Source: Acidobacteriota bacterium
Lineage (GTDB): Bacteria > Acidobacteriota > Terriglobia > Acidiferrales > UBA7541
Direction: 5' to 3'
Assembly (NCBI GenBank): GCA_003225295.1
Contig: QHYZ01000051.1
Coordinates: 81,480-145,479 of the forward strand
Length of the DNA: 64,000 bases
Below the pieces are notes generated by a model. That model was not told the DNA's origin and made no database searches. It saw only the letters and a list, made by a program, of their open reading frames with translations. A program made the translations under genes and the position numbers. Positions within the stretch are counted from its first letter, which is position 1, and every line of letters begins with the position of its first letter. Below are positions 7,636-16,324 of this stretch, one piece after another.

Positions 7636-9054
7636 TTACTCAGTGTGTGCGTACATGTCCCAGCCCAGATAGCGCGTGGTTGCTTCGTGCACAATCGGGG
7701 CGACGCTCGAAAAGTTCGCAGCGACGTGGTGTTCAAATCCTTTCTCGCAAATGTAGTGAAGAAGTCCTTGCAGTCCAGGGATCTCCACGACGCCAGCGCC
7801 GCCGAACGTCTCTAGGGGATCATCCGTAAATCTTCCGCTGCCGGTATAACCACGGATTCTTCCCTGGACATCGTCGGTGGAAAATCGGGCAAAGCTCATG
7901 GCGCCGGACTTGACGCGTCCAACACACGTGCCAAAGGTATTTTCCTTGCCTACAGTACCTGCGATGATTTCCTGGAAATCCATCTTCACGTCTTTGAAGA
8001 AATGTTTCGGCAAGTTGCTGCAATGAAAACACACGGCCTTGTTAGGATCGTTTCCGTAGTTGTTATTCCAGTCGAGCAGCGCGCTGGGCGTTTCCGAAGC
8101 CAGTTGTAAAGCGTGCATCCCGAGCACGCCGCAAACGTCAACTTCGCAGGCGCTTGAAAGCAGCGAATCGCTCATCATGCTCATGACTGTGCATGGAACG
8201 ACTCCCAGGTTTTCTTCCAGCGAAGTCCAGCACTGAACCGCGCTGATTTGCACCTGTGCGCTTTTCATCCAGTCGTCGACAACCGCTCCGAGCTTGGCCA
8301 TTTTGATGAGCGCCGCGTGGGGGATGTCGGTGGTCGTCACATAGGATTGTATGGACTTCAACTTTAGCAAAACGTGCTCATCGGTATCCTTCATGCGGCT
8401 GATGCGCCCCAGCACTTCGCTCAGGTCCAGCGTCTCTACGGAAATCCCGCTCGACTCCAGCAGTTTCTCGCTATAACGGACCGTATTAAACGCCGTCGGT
8501 CGTGCACCTAGCGCACCAATGCGCAAATTGCGCAGTCCCTTTACCACACGGCATACGCCCGCAAACCATTCCAGATCTTTCTTGAACTCCGGGGAATCTG
8601 GCGTCATGGTGTGCAAGGTTGTCAATGAATATGGAATTCCGAACTGGCGGAGGTTGTTACAGGCGGACATTTTTCCGCAGAAACTGTCACGCCGGTGCGT
8701 GATAGCCATTTTGCCAGGCGTATCCGGCGTGGCTTGCACCAGCACCGGCACGTTCAATCTTGAAAGCCGAAGTGTGTCCGCGACGGCGCGCTCATCTCCG
8801 AAATTCGGCAGCGTGACGATGACACCATCGATTAAATCGGCTTTGGATTTGAACAACTCCGCGCAGCGCTTTGCTTCTTCGTACGTTTCCACAGCCCCAT
8901 GCTTGCTCTGCTCCGACCCGAGCACGACGACATCTACGCCTGCATTTTGCAATACGTGAATCATCTCTTCCCGGCCGGTCTTCGCCAAGTGATCGGGGAA
9001 AAATCCCCGATTCCCCACGATCACGCCCATCGTCATCTTCCGCATGTTAGCCAT
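7636..9054 (-). CDS. L-fucose/L-arabinose isomerase family protein (probable L-arabinose isomerase)
   Basis: A 472-residue protein of the fucose-isomerase-like (COG2407-type) family, not the classical AraA fold family. Visible landmarks are VIVGNRGFFPDHLAKTGREE at the N-terminus, VIVTLPNFGDERAVAD, QCWTSLEENLGVVPC, SACEVDVCGVLGM, DWNNNYG and CFHCSNLP. The family interconverts aldose and ketose with a divalent metal bound by Glu/Asp/His. Position between symporter and ribulokinase indicates L-arabinose to L-ribulose, filling the slot where AraA would be; this is inferred from context. Several Met codons lie near the start; 9054 is chosen as the first after AAGGAG. Confidence 0.75.
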   Translation of the reverse strand: MANMRKMTMGVIVGNRGFFPDHLAKTGREEMIHVLQNAGVDVVVLGSEQSKHGAVETYEEAKRCAELFKSKADLIDGVIVTLPNFGDERAVADTLRLSRLNVPVLVQATPDTPGKMAITHRRDSFCGKMSACNNLRQFGIPYSLTTLHTMTPDSPEFKKDLEWFAGVCRVVKGLRNLRIGALGARPTAFNTVRYSEKLLESSGISVETLDLSEVLGRISRMKDTDEHVLLKLKSIQSYVTTTDIPHAALIKMAKLGAVVDDWMKSAQVQISAVQCWTSLEENLGVVPCTVMSMMSDSLLSSACEVDVCGVLGMHALQLASETPSALLDWNNNYGNDPNKAVCFHCSNLPKHFFKDVKMDFQEIIAGTVGKENTFGTCVGRVKSGAMSFARFSTDDVQGRIRGYTGSGRFTDDPLETFGGAGVVEIPGLQGLLHYICEKGFEHHVAANFSSVAPIVHEATTRYLGWDMYAHTE

Positions 9055-9077
9055 GGTCGGTTCCGTCGCTTTCTCCT

Positions 9078-9299
9078 TCAGAGGCGGCCTTTTCCCGGCG
9101 CAAAATAAATGCTGTAAACACCTCCGACCACCGCCAGTATCCCGCCCCACCAGACGTTCGCGTGCAAGCCATACAGCACAACCTGCTCTGCTGGCGGATG
9201 GAACAGTTCATACACACCTGCGCCGAAAATCAGCAGGCCATTGACGAGAAGTGACACTCCGATAAAAAACCATATAGAAAGCGAACCGCCAGTTTTCAT
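9078..9299 (-). CDS. Small two-helix membrane protein in the arabinose operon
   Basis: A 73-residue protein with two hydrophobic segments (about residues 8-30, LSIWFFIGVSLLVNGLLIFGAGV, and 47-65, VWWGGILAVVGGVYSIYFA), separated by a loop with PPAEQVVLYGLHAN. It sits 6 bases downstream of the symporter and 23 bases upstream of the isomerase on the same strand, so it is co-transcribed. No known family motif is seen. Its position suggests a link with the transporter, but nothing in its sequence proves this. Confidence 0.7.
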   Translation of the reverse strand: MKTGGSLSIWFFIGVSLLVNGLLIFGAGVYELFHPPAEQVVLYGLHANVWWGGILAVVGGVYSIYFAPGKGRL

Positions 9300-9305
9300 A
9301 GCGCC

Positions 9306-11009
9306 TCACCAAAAGACTACGTTAACCACCAAGAAGAGAACGGCAACCACTGAGGCCCAGAACCACGGCCGGTGGAACACCGTGACATACGACTCGGATG
9401 GAATATCCGTCACGCCGTAAACCAAGCCCTTCAGTTCGGAGTCCGGTTTGGGCTTGGTGAGCATGCTCACAGCGATGGTCACCAACACGCAGACGACCCA
9501 GGACCACAGCGCCCGGTACATGTTTTCCGCCATATCGCGCGCGTGCGCGGAAAGCGCGACGTAGCGCAACGCGGAGGGATCGACCTTGACCCATGCCCAC
9601 ATTCCGATTGAGGATAAGGTCCCGGCCAACAATCCCAGGAATCCGCCTGCGGGTGTCGCACGCTTCCACAACATTCCCAAAATGACTGTTCCAAATAGTG
9701 GTGCGATAAAAAAGCTGAAGAGCGCCTGAACATAGTCCATGATGCTTTTGAAATCCATTACTAGATAGGCCGTGCCCACACTGATAATCACTCCGACGAT
9801 TGTGGACCAGCGGCCCATACTGACATAATGCTGATCGCTGCCGTCTTTGTTTATCAACGCACGGTAAATGTCGTATGTCCACACCGTAGTAAACGCACTC
9901 ACATTGCCAGCCATCCCGGACATGAACCCCGCAATCAGGGCGGTAATTCCAAGTCCAAGCAAGCCCGGGCCGCAATATCGTGCCAGCATGAGGGGTAGGA
10001 CTTCGTTGTAACTATGGCCGCCGGTCGCGAGGGCCTGCGCTTCGCCGGTCAGCTTCATGGGTAAAACCGCGAGAGCCAGCAAACCGGGGAGAATCACGAT
10101 GAAGGGAACCATCATTTTAAACCCTGCTCCGATAATCGGGGCCATTTTCGCGGCGCGAAGATCTTTAGCGGATAGCACTCGCTGCACCACCAAAAAGTCC
10201 GTGGTCCAATAACCGAAGGAAATGATCGCTCCCAATCCGAAAACGATTCCCGTCCAGTGAATGCCCATCGGGTTATCGTCGAATCTGCCCAGCGTGCTCC
10301 AAAGGTGCGTGTACTCTGCGGAAGCGTTTGTCGCGATCCGTGCTTTTAATGCAGCCCATCCACCGGCATCGGCAAGTCCGAGTATGGGAATCAGCAGTGC
10401 CCCAGCCCAAATCAGAATAAACTGCAAGACTTCGTTAAAAATTGCCGAGCGCAACCCGCCGAGCGAAACATAGATGGCAACTGTCAAGGAGGAAACCCAA
10501 ATGCTGAAGTTGATGTTCCACCCGAGAATAATCTTGAGGACCAGCGCCATCGAATACATGTTGATTCCACTCATCAGCACCGTCATCAGCGCGAAGCTGA
10601 TGGACGATAGTGCGCGGCTCCCTTCTCCAAACCGAAGCTTCAAATAGCCCGGCACGGAATGCGTTTTAGAAATGTAGTAGAAGGGCATCATCACAAGGGC
10701 GAGGAACAGCATCGCAGGGATTGCTCCGATCCAATACCAGTGAGCCGCCAGAATGCCGTACTGATATGCCGCGCCGGCCCAACCCATCAATTCCAGCGAG
10801 CCGAGATTGGCGGAAAGGAAACTGAGCCCCGCGATCCAGGCAGTCATTTCTCTTCCGGCCATGAAAAAATCTTCGCCCGTATTCGACCGCTCCTTCAAGT
10901 AGAAGCCGATAGCAAGCACCAAAGCGAAATAGAAAACAATGATGACCAGATCAACTGTGGATAGACGTACAAGACGTGAAGCATCCGCCGAAGCAAATAG
11001 CAGCGTCAT
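9306..11009 (-). CDS. SSS-family sodium/solute symporter (probable L-arabinose importer)
   Basis: A 567-residue integral membrane protein of the solute:sodium symporter family. The first helix (VDLVIIVFYFALVLAIGFYL) is followed by GEDFFMAGREMTAWIAGLSFLSANLGSLELMGWAGAAYQYG, the signature around TM1 and the conserved 'GR...W...S' region. Further helices include LGLGITALIAGFMSGMAGNVSAFTTVWTYDIY, the typical TM8 Na+-site region. Its start overlaps the stop of the epimerase gene by 4 bases, so the two are translationally coupled. The sugar-import assignment comes from the operon; the family also carries galactose, myo-inositol and others. Confidence 0.85.
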   Translation of the reverse strand: MTLLFASADASRLVRLSTVDLVIIVFYFALVLAIGFYLKERSNTGEDFFMAGREMTAWIAGLSFLSANLGSLELMGWAGAAYQYGILAAHWYWIGAIPAMLFLALVMMPFYYISKTHSVPGYLKLRFGEGSRALSSISFALMTVLMSGINMYSMALVLKIILGWNINFSIWVSSLTVAIYVSLGGLRSAIFNEVLQFILIWAGALLIPILGLADAGGWAALKARIATNASAEYTHLWSTLGRFDDNPMGIHWTGIVFGLGAIISFGYWTTDFLVVQRVLSAKDLRAAKMAPIIGAGFKMMVPFIVILPGLLALAVLPMKLTGEAQALATGGHSYNEVLPLMLARYCGPGLLGLGITALIAGFMSGMAGNVSAFTTVWTYDIYRALINKDGSDQHYVSMGRWSTIVGVIISVGTAYLVMDFKSIMDYVQALFSFFIAPLFGTVILGMLWKRATPAGGFLGLLAGTLSSIGMWAWVKVDPSALRYVALSAHARDMAENMYRALWSWVVCVLVTIAVSMLTKPKPDSELKGLVYGVTDIPSESYVTVFHRPWFWASVVAVLFLVVNVVFW

Positions 11010-11710
11010 TCCTTTGACCTCGCTTGCCCATAATAAGCTTCTTTGCCGTGCTTCCTCAAAAAATGCCGATCGTGGAGCGTCTTACTGACGGAGCTGGCGC
11101 GCGGATTGATCCCAATCGTGAAGTAAGCCATACGAGCGACAGCTTCGAGCATCCAGGCGTTTTCCGCTGCCTTCCGCGGGTCTGCGCCCCAGGCAAAAGG
11201 ACCATGGTTGGCCACCAACACTGCCGGGACAGCCTGGGGGTCAATTTGCTTGAACGCGCGAATAATCGCCACTCCTGTATTTGCCTCGTACTCACCCTTG
11301 ATTTCGTCATCCGCCATGGAATCGGTTAGTGGAATGGGGCCGTGGAAATAATCAGCGTGCGTAGTACCGAAACACGGAATCGGTTTGCGGGCCTGGGCCC
11401 AGGCCGTGGCGTATTCCGAGTGAGTGTGGGCAATCCCGCCGATGGAAGGGAAAGCGCGGTAGAGAGCAGCATGTGTGGGAAGATCCGAAGACGGCCGCAG
11501 GGTGCCTTGGACGACTTTGCCTTGCAGGTCGGTCACGACGAGATGCTCCGGCTTCATCGCCTCGTAGGGAACACCACTAGGCTTAATGACGATCAAGCCA
11601 TCATCGCGGGCGATGCCGCTCGCGTTGCCAAAGGTCGAAAGCACTAATTCTCTTCGGACAAGATCCAGGTTTGCTTCCAACACTTGTTCTCGTAGCGCTG
11701 CTAACAGCAT
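11006..11710 (-). CDS. araD: L-ribulose-5-phosphate 4-epimerase
   Basis: Interconverts L-ribulose 5-phosphate and D-xylulose 5-phosphate, linking arabinose to the pentose phosphate pathway. The 234-residue class II aldolase-like protein shows STFGNASGI (phosphate loop), IKPSGVPYEAM, the Zn ligands in GGIAHTHSEYATAWAQ, TTHADYFHG, and a third Zn histidine in VANHGPFAWG. The start at 11710 follows AGGAGG by about 13 bases; longer versions have no family similarity. It is the first gene of the minus-strand operon. Two LacI-type operators lie upstream. Confidence 0.92.
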   Translation of the reverse strand: MLLAALREQVLEANLDLVRRELVLSTFGNASGIARDDGLIVIKPSGVPYEAMKPEHLVVTDLQGKVVQGTLRPSSDLPTHAALYRAFPSIGGIAHTHSEYATAWAQARKPIPCFGTTHADYFHGPIPLTDSMADDEIKGEYEANTGVAIIRAFKQIDPQAVPAVLVANHGPFAWGADPRKAAENAWMLEAVARMAYFTIGINPRASSVSKTLHDRHFLRKHGKEAYYGQARSKE

Positions 11711-11899
11711 CCGCCCGCGACCCTCCTCGTAATAGGTATCGTTAGCGTAACCTGCAGTTTGGCGGGACCCGCGCCTTTCGCAGTGAAACAAGCGGTGATA
11801 ATCATTGCCGGGAAAAAGGCAGCAATGAAGGCGGGATTCCTGGTCATGAATAGTCCTTGTGAAAGCATGAGTGCACCAAAATTCATGCCGGATGATTTA

Positions 11900-11915
11900 T
11901 GGTAAGCGTTTACCA
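11900..11915. promoter_or_regulatory. LacI-type operator 1
   Basis: TGGTAAGCGTTTACCA is palindromic except for one pair (G against T in the arms around the central CG), the form expected of LacI-family sites. It lies 190 bases upstream of the epimerase start and serves the arabinose operon or both divergent units. Confidence 0.75.
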
Positions 11916-12046
11916 CCTAATAGTCATCCTTGCAAGGAGTTTCGTCCCCTAAACCGAGATCGCTTCGTCTTGCCGGTGTTGGTTGACGTACGCGAACAGT
12001 TGCAGTCAGAGTCGCAGCTGAGCACCTTGCAATCCGCAGGGTTGCA

Positions 12047-12062
12047 TGGTAAACGTTTACCT
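12047..12062. promoter_or_regulatory. LacI-type operator 2
   Basis: GGTAAACGTTTACC at 12048-12061 is a perfect 14-base palindrome around CG, the best copy in the window. It stands about 92 bases before the GH127 ATG. Confidence 0.8.
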
Positions 12063-12153
12063 TATTTCATTTTGGTCTTCTTAAGCGGTGCGTTCAGAAT
12101 CAGCCACGGCGCTGACCCTTGTCTCTCCTAAATGCAGTCCTGAGGAGGTTAAC

Positions 12154-14208
12154 ATGCCAAAACGATCGCAGATTTCGCGGCGGCAATTTGTAGGCTCTGC
12201 CCTCTCCGCGGCCACGGTGAGTTCCGTGCCTATCCCGAATTTCCTGCTGTCGTCATGGGGATACAGCCCGAACACGTCCAGTCTAGACTGGAAAGATGAG
12301 GGCATTCTTTTAGTTGATAAGTCACCCTACGCCAAGTTACACAACGTTCCAGTGCGCGCGGTCACGATCTCTCAAGGGTTTTGGGGAGCGCGCCGACAGA
12401 CCAATGTCGACAAGAGCATCCCGTCGATGGAGAGGCTGCTCGAATCCAATGGGCGGATGAATAACTTCTTGCGGCTTGTAGGTAAGAGTGATGCTGCGCA
12501 GCGCGGGCCGGTTTACGCGGACTCCGATGTGTATAAGTGGACAGAGGCTGTGGCCTTCGCGTTACAGTCCGGTGATCGACCTGAGCTGCACGCGTTGGCG
12601 GACAAGATCATTAAGGAAGTCGTTGAAGTTCAAGAACCTAGCGGCTACCTCAATACGTACTACGTTGGTGAGCGGGCGAAGGATCGCATGGCACCTGACG
12701 TGCAACGGTGGGGCCATGAACTCTACAACCTCGGCCACATGATCCAGTGCGCGATTGCGTTTTATCGCGCGACTGGCGACCGCACCTTGCTGGACGCCAG
12801 CATTCACTTCGTCGACGGCTACCTGTTGCCCAATTTTGGCCAGGGAGGCGATAAAAAGCCAATCCTTTCCGGGCATCCAGAAATTGAACTGGCGCTTATC
12901 GAGCTTTACCGCACGACCGGAGACAAGCGTCATCTCGAACTAGCGGGCTATATCCTCCAGGGTGACGATCGCATCAAGCTACCGCAGCGTGGCTATGTTT
13001 ATCACTTCAGCGGAATTCCTTTCACGTCGCGCACACACCTCGAAGGCCATGCTGTACGTGCTATGTACGCCTGTTGCGGCGCCACCGACTATTACCTCGA
13101 AACCGGTGACCAATCGTACTGGAAGACTCTCAACCTACTTTGGGACGACTTAGTGTCGGCCCAAATGTACGTGACGGGCGGAGTCGGAGCGCGCAGCCAA
13201 GGCGAAGCTTTCGGCGATTCCTATGAGCTACCGAATTCCACCGCTTATGGCGAGAGCTGCGCGGCCATAGGCAACATGATGTGGAACTGGCGTATGCTCG
13301 CAGCCACCGGGGACGCGAGATATGCCGATGTCGTCGAGCGTGCCTTGTATAACGGCATCAATTCCGGCATGTCGCTCGATGGAACGCTGTATTGTTACCG
13401 CAATCCGTTGGGATTCGACCCGTCAGGCGGCGATCAAATTCGCCATCCGTGGTACGACACGACGTGCTGCCCTCCGAACCTGGAGCGCACCTTCGCTTCC
13501 TTGCCCGGCTATTTTTACAGTACCAGCAAGGCCGGACTCTATCTGCACCTGTACGACAATGCGCAGCTTGATTGGCATCTCGAGGATGGAACCGGCCTGA
13601 AGGTTGTGCAGAAAACAAACTACCCGTGGGATGGCGCCGCGGAGATTACTGTCACGCCGGCCAAGCCCGCGGAGTTCACGTTTTATCTCCGTATTCCCGG
13701 GTGGTCCGACGGAACGCAGGTGACGATCAACGGCAAGCCAGTCTCTGGAGCGACTCCGGGACAGTATCTCGCGTTGCGACGCCGCTGGTCGCCCGGCGAT
13801 CTCATTGACGTGAAGTTCGGCATGACTCCGCAAGTGATCGAAGCAAACCCCCGTGTGGTGGATGATTATGGCCGCGTGGCGGTTCAGCGGGGTCCGCTCG
13901 TTTACTGTCTCGAACAACTGGATCAGCCGGAGGGCGTGCCTTTGTTTGATGTTTCTCTGGATATACGCCATGAGCCCTCATCAAAGTTTCACGAGGAGTT
14001 TCATGGCGATTTGCTAGGGGGAATCGTGGTGCTGAAGCACATGGGAGCGATCTACGAGAAATCTGCTTCGCATAGCGCTCTATACCGTCCGTACACTGCC
14101 GATGTGCCAAAGGCCAAGCAAGTGGAGCTCAGGTTTGTGCCTTATTACGCGTGGGCGAATCGGGCGGCCACGCCGATGCAAGTTTGGACGCCTATTCTAC
14201 GGTCGTAG
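12154..14208 (+). CDS. GH127 beta-L-arabinofuranosidase-like enzyme (DUF1680), Tat-exported
   Basis: A 684-residue glycoside hydrolase. The twin-arginine signal is SRRQFVGSALSAATVSSV. The zinc/catalytic site of GH127 is fully present: Glu367 and Cys369 in YGESCAAIG, and Cys438-Cys439 in TTCCPPN, where the first Cys corresponds to the nucleophile of characterised family members. The C-terminal part carries beta-sandwich segments (FYLRIPGWSDGTQVTING, QRGPLVYCLEQ). The start at 12154 follows GAGGAGG by 5 bases. It would release beta-linked L-arabinofuranose in the periplasm or outside, matching the divergent arabinose operon. Other DUF1680 members act on other sugars, so the exact bond is unproven. 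Confidence 0.87.
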   Translation: MPKRSQISRRQFVGSALSAATVSSVPIPNFLLSSWGYSPNTSSLDWKDEGILLVDKSPYAKLHNVPVRAVTISQGFWGARRQTNVDKSIPSMERLLESNGRMNNFLRLVGKSDAAQRGPVYADSDVYKWTEAVAFALQSGDRPELHALADKIIKEVVEVQEPSGYLNTYYVGERAKDRMAPDVQRWGHELYNLGHMIQCAIAFYRATGDRTLLDASIHFVDGYLLPNFGQGGDKKPILSGHPEIELALIELYRTTGDKRHLELAGYILQGDDRIKLPQRGYVYHFSGIPFTSRTHLEGHAVRAMYACCGATDYYLETGDQSYWKTLNLLWDDLVSAQMYVTGGVGARSQGEAFGDSYELPNSTAYGESCAAIGNMMWNWRMLAATGDARYADVVERALYNGINSGMSLDGTLYCYRNPLGFDPSGGDQIRHPWYDTTCCPPNLERTFASLPGYFYSTSKAGLYLHLYDNAQLDWHLEDGTGLKVVQKTNYPWDGAAEITVTPAKPAEFTFYLRIPGWSDGTQVTINGKPVSGATPGQYLALRRRWSPGDLIDVKFGMTPQVIEANPRVVDDYGRVAVQRGPLVYCLEQLDQPEGVPLFDVSLDIRHEPSSKFHEEFHGDLLGGIVVLKHMGAIYEKSASHSALYRPYTADVPKAKQVELRFVPYYAWANRAATPMQVWTPILRS

Positions 14209-14310
14209 GGAATCCCTGCACTCTTACGCGGACGAGGGCTGCATCGATCTCTTACCCGGAATGGGTGCGCCGATGCGCATGATGGAACGGCTGGGCCAGG
14301 GTCGACGGCC

Positions 14311-16161
14311 TTAGCCTCCTACGTTGTGGTAGAGACGGTAGGGCTCTTCACCGATTGCCGCAAACGGACGAAATGTGATTTTCCCAGCGTCACTTTGCAC
14401 GAGCCAGTCTTCTGAAGACTGAGAAGCGGTCGAAGCGGCGAGGAGTTGCGCACGGGAAAAGTTCGAGGGCAAATTCCCGACACCAAAGAGTGCCAGCGGC
14501 CCTCGCAGCAGTGCCACGATCCGTGGGTTCTCCGGATCCACCGCTTGAAGACAGAGCGGCATCCCAATTTCAAAATCCACTCGGTCGCCATTTTTCCAAG
14601 TGCGAGACAGTTCAAAGAACTTTCCCGCGACGAGATCACCTTCCACACGCTTGCCGTTAACCGAAATACGCGTTTTTGTGTCCGCCCATGCCGGAACGCG
14701 CAAGTGCATCGCGAACATTTCCGGACGCGCCATGTCCAACTGAAGCTGGATTGTATTAGTTGTGGGGTACCTGGTTTGCTGCGTCAGAGTGCAATGCGTG
14801 CCGCCTTGCACCCACCTGACACGAGAAGGAAGGAAGAGATTGACATAAATACCTTCTTTGGCTGGGTAATAAGAACTGATGCCGTAATCGGCGGTCAACT
14901 GTGGGAAAGTGCCGGAGCAGCAAGGCCATTTATCTTTGTAATAGACTTTTTTGGCGCCCACACTGTTGTAATCGGAATAGTAGAAGCTGGTGCCGTCAGC
15001 GAGAAGGGGCTTGGTGCCCGCGACCGTGTTGTACAGCACCTGTTCCATGTTATCCCCGTAATGAGAGTCGCGCGTCACCCGCAACAGATATCGCGTGATC
15101 TTGAATTGTCCGTAGGCACCACACGGGGTTTCAAAGCTGGAGCGAGTCTTGCCCAGACTCTCGGCAAGCAGTCCCTTCCCAGGTTCCACAAACGCTTCGT
15201 CTGGCCCCCATCCTCCTGTTGCGTAACTTTGTTCCTGAACCATACGCAGGCCGTTCGCGGCAGCGCGGAGGTATTTTTCATCACCGAGAACCAAATAAGC
15301 CTGCATAGCAGAACTCAGTGTATTGACGTGACTGTAGGCGTGCTTGCCGGGAAGGGCGTTGTGATTTTGCGCCAGAGCATCGTAATACTCCTGATAGATA
15401 AATCGCTCCCCCAAATCGCGGTAGCGCTTGTCGCCGCTGCGCTGATAGGCAAGAAAGAAATTCTCGGGCAAGGTGTAGGTTTCATCCCATGTATAGGCGA
15501 TGGTCTTATGCGGTCGAGCTTCCTGCTCGGTCCGGCTCAGGGCCTTCTCCGGGAGATGCGGCAACACTGCATCAGTAGCTCGCTTGAGCACATCCAGTGC
15601 GATGGGGTCCGCCGCAAATTCATGAGCATCGATGAGGCCACAGCAAGTCTTGTCAAAGGTATAGCCCGGCAGGCGGTAATCGACGTAGAACCTCCCGGTA
15701 GGCTCTACCGTCTCGGCAAAAGCGCGCACCAGGCGATGAACTTTTTCCTGCGTCGCTTTTGATCCTGTCACGGCGTAGGCGCGAGCCAATCCGGAAACGT
15801 ATTGACCGAAGGAATGCCCGGCAATGAATGCATGAAAATTATCCTTCTCGTTAAAGTCGTCGGCATCATCATACCACCCGCCCAGATCGTGGCCTGGTGC
15901 CGGCAACCCTTGACGTTTCCGAAAGGGTTTCAGTAAACCGTCTTCATCGAGATTGAGGAACAACTTATGGTTCTCGTCGAACTGTCTCCGGAAGGGTCCG
16001 TCAAGCAGCTGTACCTGCGAGTAACCGAAAACCGAAAGTTGAGGAGTGATCGAAGCCGTTACCGAGGGGCGCGCCCACCCCCGGAGAGAACGCACCCCGA
16101 TTAGACCTGTCGTGGAAATCGCCGCTGATTTGAGGAACTGGCGCCGGGTCTTAGTTTTCAC
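14311..16161 (-). CDS. Second DUF1680 family (GH127-like) enzyme, exported
   Basis: A 616-residue protein with a Tat-like start (KTRRQFLKSAAISTTGLIGV). The DUF1680 catalytic landmarks are altered compared with its neighbour: FETPCGAYG places Glu344 and Cys347 three residues apart instead of two, and WPCCSGT gives the Cys414-Cys415 pair. Early segments include DGPFRRQFDENHKLF and LPAPGHDLGGWYDDADDFNEKDNF. The architecture (alpha/alpha barrel followed by beta-sandwich, LRVPAWADTKTRISVNGKRV) is retained. It converges with the first DUF1680 gene and probably cleaves another arabinose or related linkage; specificity cannot be read from sequence. A weak operator stands upstream at 16245. Confidence 0.8.
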   Translation of the reverse strand: MKTKTRRQFLKSAAISTTGLIGVRSLRGWARPSVTASITPQLSVFGYSQVQLLDGPFRRQFDENHKLFLNLDEDGLLKPFRKRQGLPAPGHDLGGWYDDADDFNEKDNFHAFIAGHSFGQYVSGLARAYAVTGSKATQEKVHRLVRAFAETVEPTGRFYVDYRLPGYTFDKTCCGLIDAHEFAADPIALDVLKRATDAVLPHLPEKALSRTEQEARPHKTIAYTWDETYTLPENFFLAYQRSGDKRYRDLGERFIYQEYYDALAQNHNALPGKHAYSHVNTLSSAMQAYLVLGDEKYLRAAANGLRMVQEQSYATGGWGPDEAFVEPGKGLLAESLGKTRSSFETPCGAYGQFKITRYLLRVTRDSHYGDNMEQVLYNTVAGTKPLLADGTSFYYSDYNSVGAKKVYYKDKWPCCSGTFPQLTADYGISSYYPAKEGIYVNLFLPSRVRWVQGGTHCTLTQQTRYPTTNTIQLQLDMARPEMFAMHLRVPAWADTKTRISVNGKRVEGDLVAGKFFELSRTWKNGDRVDFEIGMPLCLQAVDPENPRIVALLRGPLALFGVGNLPSNFSRAQLLAASTASQSSEDWLVQSDAGKITFRPFAAIGEEPYRLYHNVGG

Positions 16162-16244
16162 AGTGAATCCTCCTGAGCTTGCTTGCGGGAGTGCCCCTCA
16201 GAGTCTGGGGCGCTCTGCTAACAATCCGCCGGGCGCCCGAATCT

Positions 16245-16260
16245 CAGCAAGCGTTTTCTC
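16245..16260. promoter_or_regulatory. Weak LacI-type operator 3
   Basis: CAGCAAGCGTTTTCTC keeps the central AAGCGTTT but has poor outer arms. It lies 84 bases upstream of the minus-strand DUF1680 gene and 65 bases before the plus-strand TPR gene. Confidence 0.4.
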
Positions 16261-16324
16261 GCACGAGTTACGTATAGCGCGCGAGAGACTCCCCGTCAAA
16301 CACTTGCTGCAATCGATTTCTTAA

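Larger units (their letters stand above)
11711..12153. promoter_or_regulatory. Divergent control region between the arabinose operon and the GH127 gene
   Basis: About 440 bases separate the epimerase start (minus) from the GH127 start (plus). The region contains two LacI-type palindromes about 147 bases apart (centre to centre), so repression by looping is possible. No convincing gene is present; a 71-codon minus-strand frame overlaps one operator and has no family signature. GAGGAGG at 12142-12148 is the ribosome site of the GH127 gene. Confidence 0.65.

Noticed and set aside
11701..11916. 71-codon minus-strand frame with hydrophobic part upstream of the epimerase
   Set aside because: It overlaps operator 1 and the epimerase start, and has no conserved motif; likely part of the leader region.
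14446..15762. 438-codon plus-strand frame
   Set aside because: It is antisense to the second DUF1680 gene; no family similarity and no ribosome site.
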